A stretch of DNA of 6,315 nt. Origin: Bacteroidales bacterium (GTDB taxonomy: Bacteria; Bacteroidota; Bacteroidia; Bacteroidales; UBA7960). The position numbers were made by a program, and so were the translations under genes. This document shows positions 5,395 to 6,315 of this stretch, piece by piece (the first letter of the stretch is position 1; each line of letters opens with the position of its first letter). The stretch covers positions 1 through 6,315 of the forward strand of contig PWND01000260.1 of assembly GCA_003557965.1 (NCBI GenBank), read 5' to 3'. Below the pieces are notes generated by a model that saw nothing but the letters and a program-made list of their open reading frames with translations, was not told the DNA's origin and made no database searches.

Positions 5395-6315
5395 TTATAA
5401 TGACTGTAACCACCTGGCAAGCAGCACCTCATGGACTAAGTATTTGCCACCATCCTTAACTACAATTTCCGATTCTAAAAGTTTTTTCAGTGCCGTGCTT
5501 ACGGTACTTGATGCCCCTAAATTATATTTATTGATAAAATCACTTGCCGTTGGTGATTGCAGTGGTTCTTCTTTTGCTATTGCCTGTAATACACGCCATT
5601 GCTTATGTGTAAGCAGATTAGTGTAGTTTGAAAAAACCGCACTGTCTTCCTTTAGTATTTCTTCAAAAACCGTTTGCAAATGCTCCATCTCAACATTATC
5701 ATATAAACCAAACAACCGGTTACAAATAAGTTGTATGCAGTAAGTCTGACATCTACTCCAATTATAAATCTTCTGAATAGCATCTTTGCTAATCCTTTTG
5801 TTATGAGACTTAAAGTGATGACTTATAAACGGTTCATAGTTTTTTAATAGGATTGGCTCTAATTGCATTAATTGAGCACTTTGGTAAAATGGGCGGGATT
5901 TTTCGGCAAACATCATTTGCATCATGTTTTTATGGCTACCGCTGAAAATAAACCTTATTGCAGGAAATTGCTGCATCCAGGCACGAAAAATTGCTTCTCC
6001 GTTATGCTTTGGATAATGCTTTATTTGCTGAAATTCATCAAGTGCTACAAGAACAACTGTTTTTCTACTTTGCAAAAATTCGCCAAGTGCTTCTAATGAT
6101 TTTTCGGGTATTTCATTAGCTTTCTTAACACCAAAACCTATTGTGGGAATTCCTGTATTAGAGTCAAAAGTAAGTTCTAATCCAATTGAACTTATAAGTT
6201 TTAAAATTTTTGCCGATATACCGCCGTTAGCTTTGCCGTACTTATTATATACAGCCCTTGTAATATTCAGTATCGCATCATCAATAGTACGCGTTCCCAA
6301 CAAATCAATATATAA
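5395..6315 (-). CDS. Archaeal-ATPase-like (STAND/AAA+ P-loop) ATP-binding protein with C-terminal winged helix (5' end outside window)
   Basis: The visible part is 306 residues and the frame stays open to the window edge, so the start and the Walker A P-loop lie beyond it. A TTG at 6303 is inside the gene, not the likely start: the sequence LYIDLLGTRTIDD there reads as the strand and loop that normally follow Walker A. Numbering from the window edge, VVLVALDEFQQ forms a Walker B with Asp93 and Glu94. FIFSGSH near 122-128 fits a sensor-1 strand, and SRPFYQ with L.PI near 140-155 is typical of the archaeal ATPase family (Pfam PF01637 type). Residues about 235-306 form a winged helix (LTHKQWRVLQAIA, then ASSTVSTALKKLLE, with a hairpin at GGKYLV and a final ARWLQSL). 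Such proteins are P-loop switches often of unknown role. DNA or protein binding through the winged helix is inferred. No partner gene is visible here, and the gene converges with the membrane protein gene. Confidence 0.88.
   Translation of the reverse strand, partial: LYIDLLGTRTIDDAILNITRAVYNKYGKANGGISAKILKLISSIGLELTFDSNTGIPTIGFGVKKANEIPEKSLEALGEFLQSRKTVVLVALDEFQQIKHYPKHNGEAIFRAWMQQFPAIRFIFSGSHKNMMQMMFAEKSRPFYQSAQLMQLEPILLKNYEPFISHHFKSHNKRISKDAIQKIYNWSRCQTYCIQLICNRLFGLYDNVEMEHLQTVFEEILKEDSAVFSNYTNLLTHKQWRVLQAIAKEEPLQSPTASDFINKYNLGASSTVSTALKKLLESEIVVKDGGKYLVHEVLLARWLQSL

Noticed and set aside
5444..6096. Plus-strand frames at 5444-5626 and 5872-6096
   Set aside because: They are antisense to the ATPase gene, whose Walker B and winged-helix motifs show which frame is real.

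Overview
The window looks like chromosomal DNA from a member of the Bacteroidota. It is AT-rich. It carries a very large propeller-type sensor histidine kinase of the kind common in that phylum. Both divergent promoters can be read with the Bacteroidota pattern (TTTG, about 19-20 bp, TAnnTTTG), and Shine-Dalgarno sequences are weak or absent. No rRNA, tRNA, CRISPR array, insertion sequence or transposase was seen. The exact genus cannot be told from this sequence.

Layout: (1) Positions 1-3584, minus strand: the first 1194 codons of a sensor kinase. In order it has a signal peptide with a possible lipidation Cys, a linker of about 120 residues, 14 propeller repeats (enough for two seven-bladed propellers), a Y_Y_Y domain, one membrane helix, a signalling helix, HisKA with His963, and HATPase_c. 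The 3' end is outside the window, so a receiver and output domain may follow. I read every 60-base line and the frame is unbroken. (2) Positions 3585-3937: a divergent intergenic region with a promoter for each side and a terminator-like hairpin. (3) Positions 3938-4993, plus strand: an unrecognised multi-spanning membrane protein made of two copies of one hydrophobic module. Its first helix seems to start upstream of the ATG, in the same frame but without a start codon. A start at 3871 would join it if one A were lost from an A8 or A7 tract. (4) Positions 4994-5394: a convergent intergenic region with a strong rho-independent terminator and a 54-bp tandem repeat built of 7-bp units. (5) Positions 5395-6315, minus strand: most of an archaeal-ATPase-like (STAND/AAA+) ATPase with a C-terminal winged helix. 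Its Walker A end lies beyond the window.

How the parts relate: the sensor kinase and the duplicated membrane protein are divergently transcribed from one short region, so the membrane protein is a candidate target or partner of the sensor, but this is only inferred from position. The ATPase converges on the pair and shows no visible functional link to them. The points most worth a second look are the A-tract at the start of the membrane protein gene, the internal duplication itself, and the copy of a terminator-like element inside the divergent promoter region.
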